From Methylococcales bacterium (lineage in GTDB: Bacteria; Pseudomonadota; Gammaproteobacteria; Methylococcales; Methylomonadaceae), in assembly GCA_028712795.1 (NCBI GenBank), contig JAQTPT010000028.1, positions 1-49,074 on the forward strand: a stretch of DNA of 49,074 nt, given 5' to 3'. The notes below the pieces were generated by a model. That model was not told the DNA's origin. It searched no databases and saw only the letters and a list, made by a program, of their open reading frames with translations. The position numbers and the translations under genes are program-made. Below, one piece after another: positions 1-8,932 of this stretch. The number at the start of each line of letters is the position of its first letter. The first letter of the stretch is position 1.

Positions 1-2
1 TA

Positions 3-1037
3 GCGTCAGTGCTTGGTATTGTAAAAAACACCGTCATAAAGTGGCTTGGGCGTTGGAAGGGAAGTCCGGAATTAAGCGTTGCTGAAAGGCTTAAAGATCT
101 CCCACGCTCTGGATGTCCCGATAAATTTACGGCAGAACAAATTTGTAAAATTATAGCGACTTGTTGTGAAAATCCCTTTGAATATGGTCGCCCAATAACA
201 CACTGGACACAGCGAGAATTGGTTGATCAGCTAATAGAGCAAAAGGTTGTCGAGTCTATTTCGGCCAGCGAAGTAGGCCGTATTTTGAGGGAAAATGATT
301 TACAGCCTCATCGCAATCGCTACTGGTTAAACGTAAAACCTGACGAGTTTAGAAATGAAAGAATTAATAATATTTGTTCGGTCTATGCGAATGCCGCGAC
401 AACTTCAGATGAACTGATTATTAGTTATGATGAGATGACGGGGGTGCAAGCACTTGAAAGAATTGCCGATGATTTACCGATGTCAGCAGGAAAACCACAG
501 GCCATTGAATTTGAATATAAGCGGCATGGCACGCAAACACTGATAGCAGGGATGAATGTGACAACAGGCAAAATTATCGGTGAGTGTGGGGCAACACGCA
601 CGGAAGAGGATTTAAAGAATTTCATTGAACGGGTGGTCACTGAAAATAAGGGGTATAAGAAGTATCATTTTGTCGGCGATCAACTAAATACACATAAGTC
701 AGAATCTTTGGTGTGTTTGGTTGCGGAGCTTTGCGGGAGGACTGATGATATTGGCATAAAAGGGAAGGCAGGCATTTTAGCGTCAATGCCCTCACGTGAG
801 GAATTTCTGAGTGATCCTGATAAAAAAATCGTCTTTCACTATACGCCAAAACATGCGTCATGGATGAATCAAATTGAAGTTTGGTTGGGTATGTTAGCCA
901 GGAAAGTGATTAAACGAGGAAACTTTAAAAGCACGGCAGAATTGAAAGAGAAAATAGTGGCATTCATTGATTATTTTAACAACACCATGGATAAGCCTTT
1001 CAAGTGGACTTATCAAGGCAAAGTCATGGTAGCGTAG
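3..1037 (+). CDS. IS630-family transposase, 5' end outside window
   Basis: This is a DDE transposase of the IS630/Tc1-mariner type. The frame is open to the window edge, so the N-terminal end of the helix-turn-helix region is missing. Counting from the first GTG at position 9, the catalytic triad is visible as Asp141 in SYDE, Asp224 in FVGDQLNTH and Glu290 in HASWMNQIEVW, with the usual 34-36-residue-class DDE spacing in the last domain. The first visible residues (VLGIVKNTVIKWLGRW) read as the recognition helix of the DNA-binding domain. The catalytic part seems intact, so the copy may be active. It borders the polysaccharide locus that follows. Confidence 0.88.
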   Translation, partial: ASVLGIVKNTVIKWLGRWKGSPELSVAERLKDLPRSGCPDKFTAEQICKIIATCCENPFEYGRPITHWTQRELVDQLIEQKVVESISASEVGRILRENDLQPHRNRYWLNVKPDEFRNERINNICSVYANAATTSDELIISYDEMTGVQALERIADDLPMSAGKPQAIEFEYKRHGTQTLIAGMNVTTGKIIGECGATRTEEDLKNFIERVVTENKGYKKYHFVGDQLNTHKSESLVCLVAELCGRTDDIGIKGKAGILASMPSREEFLSDPDKKIVFHYTPKHASWMNQIEVWLGMLARKVIKRGNFKSTAELKEKIVAFIDYFNNTMDKPFKWTYQGKVMVA

Positions 1038-1074
1038 TCACGAACTTCCGGATTGTTGTACTAGGATTCTATAT

Positions 1075-1338
1075 CCATGCCCAAAGGACATGGAATTGCA
1101 TTAATCCCCTAGAAGTAGGCCAAGCTGTCCTTGTCACCATTCAGTCCATCAACCATATGATTCGGAACTTAGAACTTAAACTACAATGGTGCTGCCTATG
1201 CTCTATCACATGTGATAATTTCTGGAATCGACTTATTTGTTACACCATATTTTGAGTTAGTGTCTCAACTTAAGATTGGTTGTGACAATTAACAAATTCA
1301 TAGGCACAGCCTTTGTGATCCACGCCCATAGGACGTGG
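1075..1338. repeat. Pair of covarying hairpins in a gene-free stretch
   Basis: The 444-bp stretch between the transposase and the next gene contains no convincing gene. Two 19-nt hairpins stand at 1075-1093 (CCATGCCCAAAGGACATGG) and 1320-1338 (CCACGCCCATAGGACGTGG). They share the same fold, loop size and one internal C-A mismatch, and the stem differs by paired changes (T-A to C-G) that keep pairing. Such paired subterminal hairpins are typical of IS200/IS605-type ends or derived non-autonomous elements. That assignment is inference, because no Y1 transposase or TnpB gene is present. Confidence 0.4.
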
Positions 1339-1481
1339 TTATCTGAGTATAAATATAAAGGCTTACAGAGCAGCACACATGGCTCATGCTAATTTATTCA
1401 AAACCAGCTTTTTTTTGTTCAGGCATTAATTTGAATTTACGAGTACTTAGACTAAACTAATGACAAATGTCTTAAATAAAA

Positions 1482-2780
1482 ATGCATACCATGATTTTAG
1501 ATTTCTTTTTTACTCCCATGTTAGCGACAGTGTGTTTTATACTCGCTTTATATCCCTGCGCATTAAAAATAGGTCTCACGGATAAACCCAGCCATAGAAA
1601 GCAACATCAAAAGCATATTCCCCTTATTGGTGGACTGGCAATTTATTTTGCTGTTTTGGGAACGCTATTTTTTAATGATAATCCCTTTCCCAATCAAACA
1701 GCCTTTATTGCTGCCATCACGATATTGGTTTGTGTGGGTCTTATAGATGATTACAAAGGGCTTGGCGTCAAGATCAGATTTATCGCTCAAATTGCAGCCG
1801 TATTAATCATGTCTGAATTTGCGCATATAAAAATAATCGATTTAGGAAATTTGTTAGGCTTGGGTGATATTCATCTTGGCAACTACTATGCAACTGCTTT
1901 TACAGTATTTGTTGTTGTCGGTGGTATTAACGCTTTCAATATGATCGATGGAATCGACGGTTTGGCAGGAGGCTTAACCCTTGTCTCAATTGTATCAATT
2001 GGTGTCGTATCGTGGATCTTTCAGGATGAGATGATTTTTAAATTTTGTCTTATTTTTATTGCTTCAATAGTGGCTTTCTTGTTATTTAATTTACGTATTT
2101 TCGGAAGATCCAGTGCCAAAATATTTTTGGGTGATACCGGTAGTACTCTGTTTGGTTTTACGGTTTGCTGGCTGTTAATTGATGTATCACAGGGTGAAAA
2201 AAACCTGATCACGCCAACAACAGTATTATGGATTATTGCACTTCCTTTATTCGATTCTGTTTGCATTATGTTGCGCCGTATTAGCAAAGGGCGATCACCA
2301 TTTTCTCCGGATCGAGAACATTTACATCATGTTTTTCAAGTTGCGGGTTACAACATCAATCAAACGTTGAGTATAATATTGACTCTTTCTTTTGGTTTAT
2401 CTTTTATTGGTATATCAGCCAGTCTCCTTTTAGAGGTTCCGGAGTCAGTATTATTTGCTTTTTTTATATTACTTTTTGCGAGCCATTACTGGCTAATGAA
2501 TCACTCCTGGACAGTAATAAAAATATGTCGCTATCTTAGCCAAACGATATTACATGACAGGCGAGCGGAAAATATAAAAGTAGTAGTTGAAAGACGAACT
2601 GGAATTGAAAGAAGGTTCATACCTAATCAGCAAGAACTTGAAAAAATTAACACTAGTAATACATTTCTTCGGGCTACACTATTAAGACAGCGTTTTCTAC
2701 ATGAAAATGATCGTAAGAGGAGTCCGAAACCAAGGAAAAATAAACTTATCCATATTAACATAAAATTTATAAAGGATTAA
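1482..2780 (+). CDS. WecA/MraY-family undecaprenyl-phosphate sugar-phosphate transferase
   Basis: An integral membrane enzyme that should transfer a HexNAc-1-phosphate from a UDP-sugar to undecaprenyl phosphate, starting a lipid-linked glycan. The family signatures are all visible: a cytosolic DKPSHRKQHQ loop at residues 34-43, the catalytic Asp-Asp pair at 89-90 (LIDDYKG), NMIDGIDGLAGG near residue 155, FLGDTGS near 215, and the HLHH motif near 282. About ten hydrophobic segments precede a basic C-terminal tail of about 80 residues that is longer than in WecA. No clear Shine-Dalgarno site lies before the ATG; a second ATG is three codons on. It opens the polysaccharide locus. The exact sugar cannot be read from sequence. 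Confidence 0.88.
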   Translation: MHTMILDFFFTPMLATVCFILALYPCALKIGLTDKPSHRKQHQKHIPLIGGLAIYFAVLGTLFFNDNPFPNQTAFIAAITILVCVGLIDDYKGLGVKIRFIAQIAAVLIMSEFAHIKIIDLGNLLGLGDIHLGNYYATAFTVFVVVGGINAFNMIDGIDGLAGGLTLVSIVSIGVVSWIFQDEMIFKFCLIFIASIVAFLLFNLRIFGRSSAKIFLGDTGSTLFGFTVCWLLIDVSQGEKNLITPTTVLWIIALPLFDSVCIMLRRISKGRSPFSPDREHLHHVFQVAGYNINQTLSIILTLSFGLSFIGISASLLLEVPESVLFAFFILLFASHYWLMNHSWTVIKICRYLSQTILHDRRAENIKVVVERRTGIERRFIPNQQELEKINTSNTFLRATLLRQRFLHENDRKRSPKPRKNKLIHINIKFIKD

Positions 2781-2937
2781 TTGATGAGCTTTTTCAAATG
2801 ATGGAATAAAACCTTCAGACTGAATAACTCAGAAATGTAAGCCAAGAAAAAAAATAATGCGATTCTTTTTTAGAAAAGTTAGATTAGGCCGCATCAAAAT
2901 TAACCATGGTTTTAGTCAAGCCAAAAATCCGTATTAA

Positions 2938-3093
2938 ATGACAGCCTTCATACATCAATTGTTAAAACAAAGCGGCAGCAAAAATTGCTGGAATAATGTA
3001 TCTTGTGGCAAATTGCGCTCTTTGTTATCCCTGCGACCAGGGGATAACCGGCCATATCTGATGCTATTGATGCCAACCTGTTTTTGCAAATGA
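2938..3093 (+). CDS. Possible 51-aa ORF overlapping the flippase start
   Basis: An open frame from ATG 2938 ends with TGA at 3091-3093, overlapping the ATG of the flippase gene (3090) in an ATGA arrangement that would permit translational coupling. The product has no recognised domain; it is rich in Leu, Arg and Cys near its end (residues LRPGDNRPYLMLLMPTCFCK). It could equally be the eroded end of a lost gene. The preceding 157 bases (2781-2937) hold nothing I recognise. Confidence 0.25.
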   Translation: MTAFIHQLLKQSGSKNCWNNVSCGKLRSLLSLRPGDNRPYLMLLMPTCFCK

Positions 3094-4439
3094 AGGCATT
3101 CACTGCAATCCGTAAGCGAATTAGCAACGCACATCCCGATCACCATGCTATTGTCCGAGGCTTGGTTTGGGTTGCATTGTTTGTTTTTCTTGGAAAACTT
3201 GTCGGCGCAGCCAAAGAAATGGTTATTGCCTATCGGTATGGGGTTAGTGATCAAGTAGATGCCTATCTTTTCACCTTTAATTTAATCAGTTGGCCCGTAA
3301 GTGTCTGGTTTAGCATACTTACTGTGGTACTGGTGCCACTTGTAGCTGGTATTCGACAAAATGCATCAGTCGAGCTCCCGCGCTTTAGAGCAGAGCTTTT
3401 TGCTTTTACTCTGGTATTGGGGTGTGATTTGACTCTCATATTCTGGTTTGGCCTGCCAATGCTGCTCCGCTCATCATGGTTGGGACTGTCAATATCGACT
3501 GTAAGCATTGCTAATGATATAACGCCTGATATGGTTGCGCTGATTCCGCTAGGCATATTAGCTAGTCTTTTTTCTGCATGGATGATGTCCAGCGGACGAC
3601 ACGTTAATACCATGTTGGAAAGTGTGCCCGCCCTGGCGATTTTGGTGGCCTTACTAGTCCTACCATCTGACGGGGTTGAGCCTTTGATATGGGGTACATT
3701 AGCAGGATATATTTGTCACGTCGCCAGTCTTGCTATCCCTTTGGCATGGATGGGTGAAATCGAAATGCCACGATTTACAAGCCATTCACCGCAATGGGCA
3801 GTGTTTTGGCAGGGTTTTGGTATTATGTTGGTAGGTCAGACGCTGACGAGTTTCATTGGTATAGTTGATCAGTTTTTCGCTGCTCGCTTGGACGCAGGAT
3901 CGATAGCCACCATTAGCTATGCTAATCGAATTTTGGCGTTGATTCTTGGACTGGGCGCCACGGCTGTTTCACGAGCCACGCTACCTATTTTTTCCAGAAT
4001 CAAATCGCAACAAGGGAAGCAATTGCAACGTATTGCCATGATTTGGGTACGGCTAATGTTTGTATTTGGCGCAGTCACCCTGATTATTAGCTGGTGGCTA
4101 GCACCCTGGATAGTCAAACTGCTTTTTGAGCGAGGTGCATTTACTGCCCGGAATACTGAAAGTGTGACTGAAGTTTTTCGTTATGGTCTGACGCAAATAC
4201 CATTTTTTTTTCCTGCCCTGGCACTGGTCGCACTCCTTGCGAGTCAGGGGAGGCATAATCTGATAGCTATTAGTGGCATAACCAACCTTTTTGTCAAGAC
4301 TGGGGCAAGCTATGTATTAGTGCCGATAATGGGTATCAACGGCATTATGATAGCGACGGGAATCATGGTGATGATTGCATTTATTCAGCTTTATTGGTTT
4401 GCTACCATGAAATTAAAGCAAAATGAAACAACGGGATAA
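3090..4439 (+). CDS. MurJ/MviN-like lipid-linked oligosaccharide flippase
   Basis: A polytopic membrane protein of the MOP superfamily (about 450 residues, 12 or more hydrophobic segments). The N-terminal part with FLGKLVGAAKEMVIAYRYGVSDQVDAYLF is the hallmark of the MurJ family, with the conserved KE..IA...G...D.. pattern. Here it most likely serves as the Wzx-type flippase that moves undecaprenyl-linked repeat units across the inner membrane, since it lies between the initiating transferase and the glycosyltransferases. A TTG two codons upstream (3084) is in frame; ATG 3090 is preferred because it overlaps the preceding small ORF. A chromosomal MurJ for peptidoglycan would normally sit elsewhere, so this is taken as a dedicated paralogue. 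Confidence 0.82.
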   Translation: MKAFTAIRKRISNAHPDHHAIVRGLVWVALFVFLGKLVGAAKEMVIAYRYGVSDQVDAYLFTFNLISWPVSVWFSILTVVLVPLVAGIRQNASVELPRFRAELFAFTLVLGCDLTLIFWFGLPMLLRSSWLGLSISTVSIANDITPDMVALIPLGILASLFSAWMMSSGRHVNTMLESVPALAILVALLVLPSDGVEPLIWGTLAGYICHVASLAIPLAWMGEIEMPRFTSHSPQWAVFWQGFGIMLVGQTLTSFIGIVDQFFAARLDAGSIATISYANRILALILGLGATAVSRATLPIFSRIKSQQGKQLQRIAMIWVRLMFVFGAVTLIISWWLAPWIVKLLFERGAFTARNTESVTEVFRYGLTQIPFFFPALALVALLASQGRHNLIAISGITNLFVKTGASYVLVPIMGINGIMIATGIMVMIAFIQLYWFATMKLKQNETTG

Positions 4440-4446
4440 ATGCATA

Positions 4447-4680
4447 ATGTGACTACTTGTCTAAATTTGGTGGCATGTGCAGTGCATTGCGTTGGAATTG
4501 GCCGGTAAAAGCACCAATGTCTTGACTGGATTGTGGTAGAACTAGTGTCGTGTGATCACACGACATTGCGGTTTTGCTTAACCACCAGATTTTCTCCCTG
4601 TCAAATCCGGACGACCGGAAGCATGTCCCAGGCTGTCCGATAGCTACGGGGAATCCTTGGTTGATTGTGTAGTTGGAGGG
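4447..4680 (+). pseudogene. Decayed GT4 glycosyltransferase remnant (paralogue of the gene at 7792)
   Basis: The bases just after the flippase match the leader and start of the intact GT4 gene at 7792: GGATAAAT-CA-AATG-GACTACT is common to both, but here codon 2 is TGA. After an internal deletion, 4473-4540 matches the intact gene at about 7945-8005 (translated LEL--KS-N-L-GLW against LELTDVSANALVGLW). Near 4617-4655 a second GT4-like piece reads as an AMSQGCPVAT motif only if a frameshift is allowed. The gene is dead. It shows that this GT4 family once followed the flippase directly. Confidence 0.6.
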
Positions 4681-5063
4681 TAAATTGAAAAAATTTACAA
4701 TTGTAAGTGTATAAAATTCCCTCTTTGAGCAGATGCGCCTCGCAGTTATGTAAATCACGCCAAAGGGCCATTTTTTTGCATCGCCGATGAAGTTGGGTTA
4801 AACATTACTTCAATGAACTTTTCCCCGAAGAAACGCTATGTGTTCGATAGATTTTTTGGTCGGCAATAAATTCCCGCGGCAGGACACTGGACTAAATATA
4901 TATGAACTTGAAAATTTTTCTCAGTTCTGGTAGGTTGTACTGCGTTTTTGCAAGCAGCAGGGGTAAAGAAAATTTTCCCATTGCCATGCATGGTTTTGTT
5001 CCTGATGGTTGCAGGATGCGTGTTTACATTGTGTGTACTTTGCCTCTGATCGGGGGGCGATGA

Positions 5064-5300
5064 TCTCTTACTTGGTCGAACCAACCCATTGCTACGGTTG
5101 GCTATGTAAGCGATGAAGAAAATGGATGTGAAAAATTTATGATTTCGGCGACATATCACGCAGACCAGAACTTCAAGGCATTGATGACTTCAAACGTCAG
5201 TTTATGGGAATCGAGAGCGATGAGTATAATGCCGCTCTTGATGTATCGCGGCTTGGATGTTCAGTACTAAAGACACCAAATCTGCTAAGGAACGTGCATG
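5064..5300 (+). pseudogene. Unidentified coding relic upstream of a MITE
   Basis: Within the 1.2-kb gene-poor stretch 4440-5682, two overlapping open frames run here without a start or RBS. One frame reads ELQGIDDFKRQFMGIESDEY and continues to the left end of the inverted-repeat element; the other reads EENGCEKFMISATYHADQNF and stops at 5268-5270. Both look protein-like and neither is assigned to a family. The likeliest reading is the tail of a lost gene into which the repeat at 5285 inserted. Confidence 0.25.
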
Positions 5301-5402
5301 AAATAAGATTCCCAATAAACATCTTGTTCCCCCTTTGGTAAAGGGGGTTAGGGGGATTTTAAAAATCAAGGTTGCTCAACTTATTTCATGCACGTTCCTA
5401 AG
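5285..5402. repeat. MITE-like inverted-repeat element, copy 1
   Basis: About 118 bp bounded by 23-bp inverted ends: CTAAGGAACGTGCATGAAAT... on the left and the complement ending ATGCACGTTCCTAAG on the right, with one mismatch. The interior carries a C5/G5-rich palindromic motif (CCCCCTTTGGTAAAGGGGG at 5328-5346) of a kind that recurs in many bacterial genomes. The right inner arm (GTTGCTCAACTTATTTC) matches copy 2 at 14571-14674 in inverted orientation. It has no coding capacity. Confidence 0.7.
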
Positions 5403-5477
5403 CCGGTTCACTGAGGTGACACGGTTCATGAACCTTGGTATATTTTTCACCTGGATGATGCCTAACCGGCCATATAG

Positions 5478-5666
5478 AGAGAAATCTGGGACTTGCTTGA
5501 AACAGCTCTGGATCGTTTGTGTAGTCACTCTATCATTAAGGTGATATCAGAAATCGAAGATTCATCTATTCTTAGCTTAGAGCCTGTCATAATTTTTTGG
5601 AAAGAGTGCGTAACTTTGAGAAAAAAGAAGGGGTATTGCGCTTACTGGGTTCCACACTATCTATAA
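5478..5666 (+). pseudogene. C-terminal relic of a lost gene before the methyltransferase
   Basis: A 62-codon open frame after two in-frame stops (5460s and 5475-5477) has no start codon but reads like a genuine C-terminus: REIWDLLETALDRLCSHSII... ending YCAYWVPHYL-stop, 16 bp before the next gene. The same frame upstream of the stops (YIFHLDDA) also looks coding. The family is not recognised. I take it as the eroded end of a gene of the glycan locus. Confidence 0.35.
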
Positions 5667-5682
5667 ATGGATAATACAAAAA

Positions 5683-6384
5683 ATGATTAATTACGAGTCA
5701 GAAAACAGTGGTTATTTAAATGCTAATCCTACTTGGCATGTAGAGGATTCCCCCTGGAAAGCAACTCAGGTGTTAAAGATGATTGAGCGTAATAAATTAC
5801 AACCAAAAACTATAGTGGAAGTAGGCTGTGGTGCTGGTGAAATACTAAGTCAATTGCATCAGAGAATGGCAGATAAAGCAATCGAATTTTCGGGATATGA
5901 GATTGCTCCTGAAGCTTTTAAATTATGTCTTGAGAGAAAAAAGGACAGGCTAAATTATTTCCAGGAGGATCTGTTACAAACAGATAAGGAATTTGATTTG
6001 TTACTGATGATTGATGTTTTTGAGCATGTGGATGATTATATCGGATTTATAAAAAAAGCTGGTTCAAAAGCCACCTACAAAATTTATCATATCCCTCTGG
6101 ATATGTGTATATTAAGTCTTTACCGTAACTATCCGATGTCTGCACGTAAAGATGTCGGCCATCTGCATTACTTTATGAAAGACACAGCCTTAGCTACCTT
6201 AACGGATGCAGGACAGGAAGTTATTGACTGGTTTTATACTCCCTTTGCTTTTGAACTAAATAATAAAGACTTAACTTTTAATGAGAAGATTCGAAATTTA
6301 TTACGACGTTTTTCTTATTGGATCAATCCTGACTTTACTGTAAAAACATTTGGTGGCTTTGCTTTAATGGTATTAACAAAATGA
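5683..6384 (+). CDS. Class I SAM-dependent methyltransferase
   Basis: A 233-aa cytosolic methyltransferase with the Rossmann-like SAM site: motif I IVEVGCGAGEILSQL near residues 44-58, acidic residue in SGYEIAP near 75, and motif post-II/III DLLLMIDVFEHVDDY near 105-120. The UbiG/COG2227-like pattern fits small-molecule or sugar methylation. It lies in the glycan locus, so a sugar O-methylation or a lipid-linked glycan capping role is possible, but the substrate cannot be read. There is no strong RBS before ATG 5683. Base composition is AT-rich compared with the GT2 gene that follows. Confidence 0.8.
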   Translation: MINYESENSGYLNANPTWHVEDSPWKATQVLKMIERNKLQPKTIVEVGCGAGEILSQLHQRMADKAIEFSGYEIAPEAFKLCLERKKDRLNYFQEDLLQTDKEFDLLLMIDVFEHVDDYIGFIKKAGSKATYKIYHIPLDMCILSLYRNYPMSARKDVGHLHYFMKDTALATLTDAGQEVIDWFYTPFAFELNNKDLTFNEKIRNLLRRFSYWINPDFTVKTFGGFALMVLTK

Positions 6385-6573
6385 GACATGAAAAAAATGC
6401 TTCATGTCATTTTGGCTTTTGTTGTTCATACGATATTGGGATGGTTAGATAAATGTTATCAATTACTTTGAAACGCTCTTTCGAGTCGAAAGACGTTTTT
6501 TAACGATTTTAGGGCCCTGACTTGCTATATGTGTTTTTCAAACTGGAGAAATTTAAATGGGGTATCCATAAAA

Positions 6574-6665
6574 ATGCGGCTACTGATCTTTATCAACTCC
6601 ATGAGCAGAGGCGGCACCGAGCGCGTTTCAACTAATCTTGTCACCTACTGGGCCACTAAGGGATA
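6574..6665 (+). pseudogene. N-terminal fragment of a GT4 glycosyltransferase
   Basis: Starting at ATG 6574 this codes for MRLLIFINSMSRGGTERVST and about 12 more residues. It is closely similar in protein and DNA to the first 31 residues of the intact gene at 7792 (MRLLIFIGSMSCGGAERVSA...). Homology stops abruptly after AAGGGAT (about 6663), after which an unrelated short open frame leads into the GT2 gene. This is the second decayed copy of the same GT4. The 189 bases before it (6385-6573) hold no gene. Confidence 0.7.
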
Positions 6666-6740
6666 TGCAAATATGCCATTTTCTATAATCATTCTTTACT
6701 CCTTTCTGAATATGGAAAAGTTTGTGATAGGAATGGGGCT

Positions 6741-7661
6741 ATGCGCATGAGCAGCTCTCCTCTATTCACTGTCTTCACCGCCACCTACAACCGGGCTTAT
6801 ATTCTATCGCGGGTATATGAGAGCCTTAAGCGCCAGACCCTTAGGGATTTCGAATGGCTGATTGTCGATGATGGTTCCTCTGACAACACGCGACAGATAG
6901 TTCAGGCGTGGTGCGCCGAGGCCAATTTCCCGATCCGCTATCTCTGGCAGGAAAACGCGCATAAGAAAGTCGCTTTCAATCGCGGAGTGCGCGAGGCGAA
7001 TGGTGAACTGTTCCTAGCCTTGGACAATGACGATGAGGCGTTACCAGAGGCGCTAGCTACTTTCAAACGAATCTGGTTCGATATTCCAGACTCTGATCGG
7101 AATCGTTATTCCGCCGTTACTGGGCTCTGTATCGACCCTGCTGGAAATATTGTCGGCGACCGCTACCCGGATGACATTCTGGATTCCACCGCCACAGAGC
7201 TTGCCCTTCGCTACCGGATCAGTGGCGAAAAGTGGGGCTTTCAGAGAGTTGATGTTCTGAGAGAGTTTCCCTTTCCGGAGGACGTTGTTGGCTGGGTTCC
7301 TGAATCAATCGTATGGAATCGAATTGCAAGAAAGTACCTCACTCGTTATGTAAATATACCGGTCAGGATCTTCTACCCTGGTGGCCTTAGTTCCGACCCT
7401 GACGGTGCTAAGCGATCCGACGGCCGGACGTTGCTTGCACGTGAGACTCTTGAATACGATTGGAAATGGATTTTCGTGAATCCTTTGGCTATCCTAAAGG
7501 AAGCCGTTGCCTATACTTTCTTCAGCATGCATTTGGCCGCCTCGCAAGATGGTAAACAGTGGCCGCTGAAGGGATTAATTCCTCGTTTGCTTGTCGCGTT
7601 AATGTGGCCTGCTGGATTTGTGCGGTATCACATTTCCAAATGGATGTCACGGCATGGGTGA
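6741..7661 (+). CDS. GT2 family glycosyltransferase
   Basis: A 306-aa GT-A fold enzyme that transfers a sugar from a nucleotide donor. It opens with the family signature FTVFTATYNRAYILSRVYESLKRQT; WLIVDDGSSDNT follows at residues 36-47, and the metal-binding DxD-like site is LALDNDDEA near 95-102. The C-terminal third (about 230-306) is less conserved. A second ATG at 6747 is possible; AGGA nine bases before 6741 favours the first. The gene is visibly more GC-rich than its neighbours and sits exactly where one GT4 copy is broken off, suggesting it arrived by recombination into the locus. Confidence 0.85.
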   Translation: MRMSSSPLFTVFTATYNRAYILSRVYESLKRQTLRDFEWLIVDDGSSDNTRQIVQAWCAEANFPIRYLWQENAHKKVAFNRGVREANGELFLALDNDDEALPEALATFKRIWFDIPDSDRNRYSAVTGLCIDPAGNIVGDRYPDDILDSTATELALRYRISGEKWGFQRVDVLREFPFPEDVVGWVPESIVWNRIARKYLTRYVNIPVRIFYPGGLSSDPDGAKRSDGRTLLARETLEYDWKWIFVNPLAILKEAVAYTFFSMHLAASQDGKQWPLKGLIPRLLVALMWPAGFVRYHISKWMSRHG

Positions 7662-7791
7662 GGAGGGTGCGGACAAACTGCGTAGCGTGTTTGTTTGTGG
7701 TACCTACCCTACATGGTCTCTTTAGTCATCACCAAAGTATAGTATTCTTTACAAGCATTAAAATAATGTAAAACGACAGGATAAATACAGA

Positions 7792-8916
7792 ATGCGACTA
7801 CTAATATTCATCGGTTCCATGAGTTGTGGCGGTGCCGAGCGCGTTTCAGCCAATCTTGCCAACTACTGGGCCGCCAAGGGATGGGAGATCACTATTGTTA
7901 GTTTGTACCCGCAAAGTCTTGATTTTTATGAATTGCATCCAGCAGTCAAGCGTATTGCACTGGAATTGACTGATGTAAGTGCCAACGCCTTGGTTGGATT
8001 GTGGCAAAACATATCACGTGTGATTGCACTACGACGAATGCTACGTCAGATTCAACCCGACATTGCTCTTGGAATGATGACTACAGCCAATGTATTGATG
8101 GCTCTGGCGGCCTGGGGCTTGCCCAATCTGCGCACTATAGCTGCAGAACATAACCATCCCCCGCAATTGCCGTTGGGCTTTTTTTGGGAAACTTTACGCC
8201 GTCATACCTATGGCTTTTTAAATGCTGTGACCGCTCTGACCAGTGAGGGTGAAAGCTGGCTCAAAAGCAATACTAATGCTCAAAGGGTTTTGGTAATTCC
8301 GAATGCCGTTACCTGGCCTTTGTCAGGACAAGAGCCTCGAATAAGCCCAAGTGCGCTGTATCAATCAGAAAGGAAATTATTGCTCTCTGTTGGACGTTTG
8401 GACGCGCAAAAGAAATTCGACTGGCTGATTGAGGCGTTTTCTAACCTTGCAGACGGTCACCGCGATTGGGATCTGGTGATACTCGGAGAAGGCCCATTGC
8501 GCACAACACTGGAAGGACAAGTGCGAGATTTAGGTTTAGAGCTTCGTATTCTTCTTCCTGGAAGGGCTGGCAACATGGCTGAATGGTATGAAAGTGCAGA
8601 TCTTTATGTGATGAGTTCTCGTTTTGAAGGATTTCCAATGACCTTGGTAGAAGCCATGGCATACGGTCTTGCAGCAATAAGCTTTGATTGTGATACTGGG
8701 CCGCGCGACATCATTCGTCATGAGCTGGATGGTTTGCTTGTGCCGCCGGGGGATGTGACAGAATTGACCGCCGATTTAGATCGTTTAATGAGCGATGCCT
8801 TAACAAGGCAGCGTTTCGCCGAGCGAGCGGTGGAGGTGAGAGAAAGATTCTCGATGGAAAAAGTTGCGGGGATGTGGGAAAAACTATTTGAGGAAATATT
8901 ACCTGAACAAAAGTGA
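7792..8916 (+). CDS. GT4 family glycosyltransferase
   Basis: A 374-aa GT-B enzyme. The N-terminal domain starts MRLLIFIGSMSCGGAERVSA with the glycine-rich acceptor-side loop (GGAERV). The C-terminal nucleotide-sugar domain shows LLSVGRLDAQKKFDWLIEAF near 195-215, and the E-x7-E motif in FEGFPMTLVEAMAYG near 280-294, ending in GLLVPPGD. This pattern resembles GalNAc/glucose transferases of O-antigen loci. AGGATAAA upstream can act as RBS. It is the only intact member of a three-copy set in this locus (remnants at 4447 and 6574). Confidence 0.87.
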   Translation: MRLLIFIGSMSCGGAERVSANLANYWAAKGWEITIVSLYPQSLDFYELHPAVKRIALELTDVSANALVGLWQNISRVIALRRMLRQIQPDIALGMMTTANVLMALAAWGLPNLRTIAAEHNHPPQLPLGFFWETLRRHTYGFLNAVTALTSEGESWLKSNTNAQRVLVIPNAVTWPLSGQEPRISPSALYQSERKLLLSVGRLDAQKKFDWLIEAFSNLADGHRDWDLVILGEGPLRTTLEGQVRDLGLELRILLPGRAGNMAEWYESADLYVMSSRFEGFPMTLVEAMAYGLAAISFDCDTGPRDIIRHELDGLLVPPGDVTELTADLDRLMSDALTRQRFAERAVEVRERFSMEKVAGMWEKLFEEILPEQK

Positions 8917-8932
8917 ATATAAATTTAATAAA

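Noticed and set aside
1004..1255. 83-aa frame after the IS630 transposase
   Set aside because: It overlaps the transposase end, has no RBS and runs through one of the hairpins; composition is not protein-like.
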